The notes under the pieces were generated by a model, which saw only the letters and a list, made by a program, of their open reading frames with translations, ran no database searches and was not told the origin of the DNA. A stretch of DNA of 64,000 nucleotides, taken from assembly GCF_003672135.1 (NCBI RefSeq), contig NC_039514.1, forward strand, positions 1,178,001-1,242,000, in the 5' to 3' direction. A program made the translations under genes and the position numbers. The stretch comes from Ooceraea biroi (Eukaryota > Arthropoda > Insecta > Hymenoptera > Formicidae). Positions within the stretch are counted from its first letter, which is position 1; each line of letters starts with the position of its first letter. Of this stretch, positions 60,101 to 64,000 are shown piece by piece.

Positions 60101-63100
60101 TTAATTTATCGGCGGTTGAGCCTCGACGTGTCTCGCTCGGAGCATGATGCAGTCTCGAACGCTATGCGCCACGAGGAAGCCCGAGATGCAAGGTGTATAA
60201 ATGTCAACGTACACAGCAGAACACGTATTGCCGTGATTCATTGTGCGACCGCATCGGTGGTCGTGTCTTTAAGAGGAGAATTCAGTCACGATCGGGCGTA
60301 CACGGTGAAGCCAGAGCAAATAGCGAAATCGAGAATCGTGACGCGCCGGCGTTCCGATGACTCGTATACGTTTCCCGAATTCGCCGGTTATGTACGAGGA
60401 AACCTGCTGCCGCGACTCGCCGTACTAAATATAGAAATTATTTCACGACGCGAGAGAGCAAACGTTCGAAACATCGCCGATAAGCAGTCGTGGTCGCGAG
60501 CGTTCAAGGCGAAATAGCAAGAATGACGATATCAGCGCTGTTCATTTTTCACGTTGCTCGTTACTGGCGAAGTTAAAATTTCGCCTGACCGCTCCGATCG
60601 CTGAAAGCGATCGAATTACGTAAACTGGATTAATTAATTATGTACGATGTAATTGTGGCTGCTGGTTTGGTTGGTATTTTATTAAACTGATGTCATGTTC
60701 ATGCAACACTGCTTATATTATGTCAGGCAGAGTATTAATAAAAATTTAAAAAATTTTACTTTCAATAAATTAGCGAAGGAAACTTTGAAGATATAGTTCT
60801 ACGAACATTAAAGTCATCGTAGATATCAGTGTATGTGAATGACTGCACGATGTCTGCGAGAACAAAGCGAGCACGACAATAATCGCAACATTCGAAAATC
60901 AGGACAAACTTGCGGAAACTCGCCTCTCATTGTTGTGCCTCGAGCTGATGATTGAAATTGCTAATTGACGCGTCATAAAACGACGCGGAGATATGCCACG
61001 CGAATGCGGCTTTCGTCGGAAAGAGAAATTAGCTCTTCTTTGTAAAGCGTCTGTCATGCAATATGCTTCTCGCTGATATTCCGGGAAGCGTAGTCTTCTT
61101 ATCATCGGCAGCTTCCATGTGATAAGCACACGGTACGACTAACGGCAACGATTCGCAGCTCCAACTTCGTTTCGTAGATTATTCTATGCAAGACGATGAC
61201 GCACGCAAGAACGAGAGAAAGAGAAAGAGAAATGTATTACCTAAATGCTATAAAATTCTTTTTGATGCATTTTAGAGAAACAAATACATCTACTCGATTG
61301 TTTAGTAAATACACTTACGGTTTCCACGTTTACGAAAAATCATTTCTTCCTTTTCGAAAGATGATTTTGGATCTCTCACACGCGTTACAGGCCAATTCGT
61401 TTGACGAATGTTGCTTTACGCGTAACGTTACGTTTCTCTGCGTAAAAACAGACAGCGGTGCTTACGACGCGTGTCGGGACGAGAGGAGGAAACGAGGATT
61501 CAATTTCCTCGCCGCTTCCGGTTGACAAAACGAAAGTCGAGACTGATCGAATGCGTGTCACCTGCGTGTCGGATCCTTTTGCACTTCTCTCAATTAATTT
61601 ATTCCAGACGCTGTCGCATCCTATCTCCTTCAATGTGATGCTGTACGCATGCAGTTTAACGCCGTGAAAGTCGCAAAGCTGTCGTTAAAGTGTATTTCTC
61701 TCTCTCTCTTTCTTACGCATGGAGATTTAAAGCGGCGTCTTAAAGCGATCGCCGGTGTCACAACCTTCCGGATGAATTACGGGACGCATGAAGTCATCGC
61801 TGTAATAAAAACACGAAATGAAAACGTGCATAAAAAAAAGGCACGAGTAATATTTATATAGGACGTTGTTAACCTTTTGCTTTCGACTACCGAATTCTAC
61901 ATTGTAAACCGGGGTCGTTCGAGAGCATTGAGCGAGCATTCATTGCAATCACGTCTGCGAGACGGAAGATTTGTTTAGAGGCATTCCGCAGCTGTTACTC
62001 CTATCGCGAAAAATTCAAGTGACGAGATATATGAGACGCGTATGGAATCGCTCGTAATTTCAGTCGTCGTTCATCGCCTTTTCGTACTCGCCTTTTACGT
62101 TCACCTTGTTTCACTCGACGCCCACTGGCATACCTACCACACCTTGGAGCTAATTATTAATCCGTACGTCAGAGATACAGTATGACAATACTCGCTCTTC
62201 AAGCAGTGTCGCACAGTAGCCAACAAAGAGAAAAATACATTTCTCAGAACGTTAATTGATCATTTGCATTAATTCGTATTAACTTTGAATCATGAGATAT
62301 AAATAATTACAAATATACACGACTTTTTAGGAAATATAAATCTGTCGAATCTCGATGATCACTCTCGGTTACGCTGCAATTTTATTTCTGGCAATCGCAA
62401 TAAAGATACTTGATTCGCTCGGTGCAATCCCAAAGTCGTTTAGTCACTCTTTTCGCCTCCGAAAATTGGCAGGGCAGAACGAACATGCGGATCCCAGTAG
62501 GGAGAGGAGAGAAAGGGATGAGAGGGAGAAAAGGAGGCAGAAGGTAATGAGGATCGCGTGAGGCACGTGCCCGAAGCTCTGGCCATATCATTATGCAGAC
62601 GAGAGACGGCGGAGGCCTCGGGGCCTGTTACTCTTACCTGCACGCGTGTAACACGCGTGCAAACGGCGCCCTACACACGCATACGTAATATACGGAGAGT
62701 CATATCGCGATGGCACGCGAGGGAGAAGAAGAGAGAGAGAGAGAAAGAGAGGATTAATCACTCACCACGGCGTGTAAAATTCGATGTAGCCACCGATTAA
62801 ACAGTCCGTTTTAATACTTTCGTCGACGGCAGCTTCTGTGCGCGATGCCGTAAGAGACAAGGAACAGAAAGACAGACACGCGTTGCGAATTCGACGTTCG
62901 CCAGGATATGAAATTGTCATCTCGAGACATTCTTTTCGTGCCCACTGACAATTCCTTTTTCGGCGGGATGGTAACATCATGGGATGCATACACGCAACAC
63001 GCGGTCAGTTCTGTTGGCCATATGGCTGCGGCACGTCAACGTCATTCCCTCGGAATCGCATTGTTCCCTGTGACTGCGTTTGACACATGTTTCCTTTTTC

Positions 63101-64000
63101 ATTGAAGTCCATGAAGAAACGCCACGGTTTGTCTAGTCCTCAGGAAAAATATTTCTTTTTCTTAAACTCTCGTTCGGGAGACTTGTAATTTTGCTAGCAA
63201 ACTCAAATTGTTTTGGTTTTTAGAGCACAATGGTGCACGTAAACCTGGAAAAAATTTTCTTAGTGTTAGTAAGGCTTAATCATGAAATTATTATCCGTGT
63301 AAATTGGATGAATGAATAGTTAGCATAATAATAATTTGTCTGTTGAATATGTAAATATCAGAATTGAGCACAATACTTGTCGAATTTAATTTATGTGCCG
63401 CGGGGAATTAATTTGTATCCGATTTGTGTGTTCGTCGAGCGAGCACCCAGCAAAGTAGACAAACGATTAGGTAATCTGGGCAATGGTTCAGTTACGCAAT
63501 CTCAATCACGTTAACAATAGTGTCGCCACGATAGAATTGGGGTCGTTGTATCGTGACCCAACATGAAATGGCGACGTACGTTAATTAATGAGATTAAAAC
63601 CGTACGATTAAACCAGTGCAATCGCTTTGACGTTGCTCCGCGCACTAGAATAAATTTGATTTAGTTTTCAAGCATTGAATGCTACGGAGAATTTTTCAAG
63701 AGAGTTACCAAACTCAATTTATAGATATCTTACGATGAAATGGCGCATTTTAATAAAATGTGGATAAATGAGTAAACACAGCTGCTCGATAATGAGAACA
63801 CGGTAATTGCGAGACGTGAATTAGCATTTTTACGCACGTCCAAGTGTGGTGAATGCAAGGAGACCTTCTCTTCTTTCACTTTTATATTCCACAAGATCTG
63901 TCACCCATATGGCATGGACTTCGTCGCTTTTATGCCGTCACGCTCATCGTCTGAGAAAAGATCATTCCCCGTAACCGAACGTTGTCTCACGTGACGAATT
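57173..64000. other. Long first intron of the integrin alpha gene
   Basis: No recognisable coding exon on either strand. Open frames here, up to about 139 codons near 60.1-60.5 kb, start at non-ATG codons or lack any family resemblance and lie in CpG-containing sequence with few chance stops. Long first introns of integrin genes often carry enhancers; no specific site can be named from sequence alone. Confidence 0.55.
62719..62752. repeat. GA-rich microsatellite
   Basis: Run of GA and GAA units within the integrin first intron. Confidence 0.85.

Noticed and set aside
60098..60517. 139-codon plus-strand frame in the integrin intron
   Set aside because: It starts at a TTG codon, lacks any recognisable motif and has no splice context or poly(A) signal.

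Overview
The window is a gene-dense piece of an animal nuclear genome, almost certainly a holometabolous insect and probably a hymenopteran such as an ant (the last step is inference from gene structure, compactness and base composition). Nearly all genes are split by short GT-AG introns of about 60-150 bases. Between the genes lie AT-rich sequence and TA, GA and AAAT microsatellites. I found no bacterial operons, CRISPR arrays, rRNA genes or convincing tRNA genes.

Layout, left to right. 1-4830 is gene-free, with microsatellites and one short tandem duplication. 4831-5857 (+) is BLOC1S6/pallidin. 6179-6394 (-) is a small unrecognised reading frame. 9752-12510 (+) is a DNAJB6/Mrj-type co-chaperone with two alternative J-domain-closing exons and an alternative basic C-terminal exon. 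13740-14806 (-) is an acyl-CoA-binding protein. It lies head-to-head with 15933-29270 (+), the giant HECT E3 ligase UBR5/hyperplastic discs, which I could assemble into 37 in-frame coding exons (2845 residues). 30647-32987 (-) is bunched/TSC22D, long isoform. 33936-34352 is a very long palindrome with 204-base arms. 34860-36355 (+) is Aurora A kinase. 37145-41205 (-) is NVL/smallminded, a two-AAA ribosome-assembly ATPase. 42687-44278 (-) is the p38 activator MKK3/6 (licorne). 46370-48571 (-) is a PKD-type transmembrane glycoprotein resembling TMEM130/PMEL. 48975-51346 (+) is malonyl-CoA decarboxylase. 51809-53971 (-) is CNOT2/Regena. 56991-57172 (+) is the first coding exon of an integrin alpha subunit whose remaining exons lie beyond the right edge.

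The genes belong to unrelated housekeeping and developmental pathways: lysosome-related organelles, chaperoning, lipid metabolism, ubiquitin signalling, growth control, mitosis, ribosome assembly, stress kinases, mRNA deadenylation and adhesion. They do not form a dedicated system. Arrangement alternates between head-to-head pairs (ACBP/UBR5, bunched/AurA, TMEM130-like/MLYCD, CNOT2/integrin) and tail-to-tail pairs (UBR5/bunched, AurA/NVL, MLYCD/CNOT2), so shared promoters and converging 3' ends are expected.

I did not find a previously undescribed system. The most interesting points are the perfect palindrome between bunched and AurA, the mutually exclusive and alternative terminal exons of the DNAJB6 gene, and an aspartate in the Aurora A activation loop next to the activating threonine. 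Exon joins below were derived by hand from splice consensus, reading frame and remembered family sequence; every completed multi-exon CDS sums to a multiple of three.
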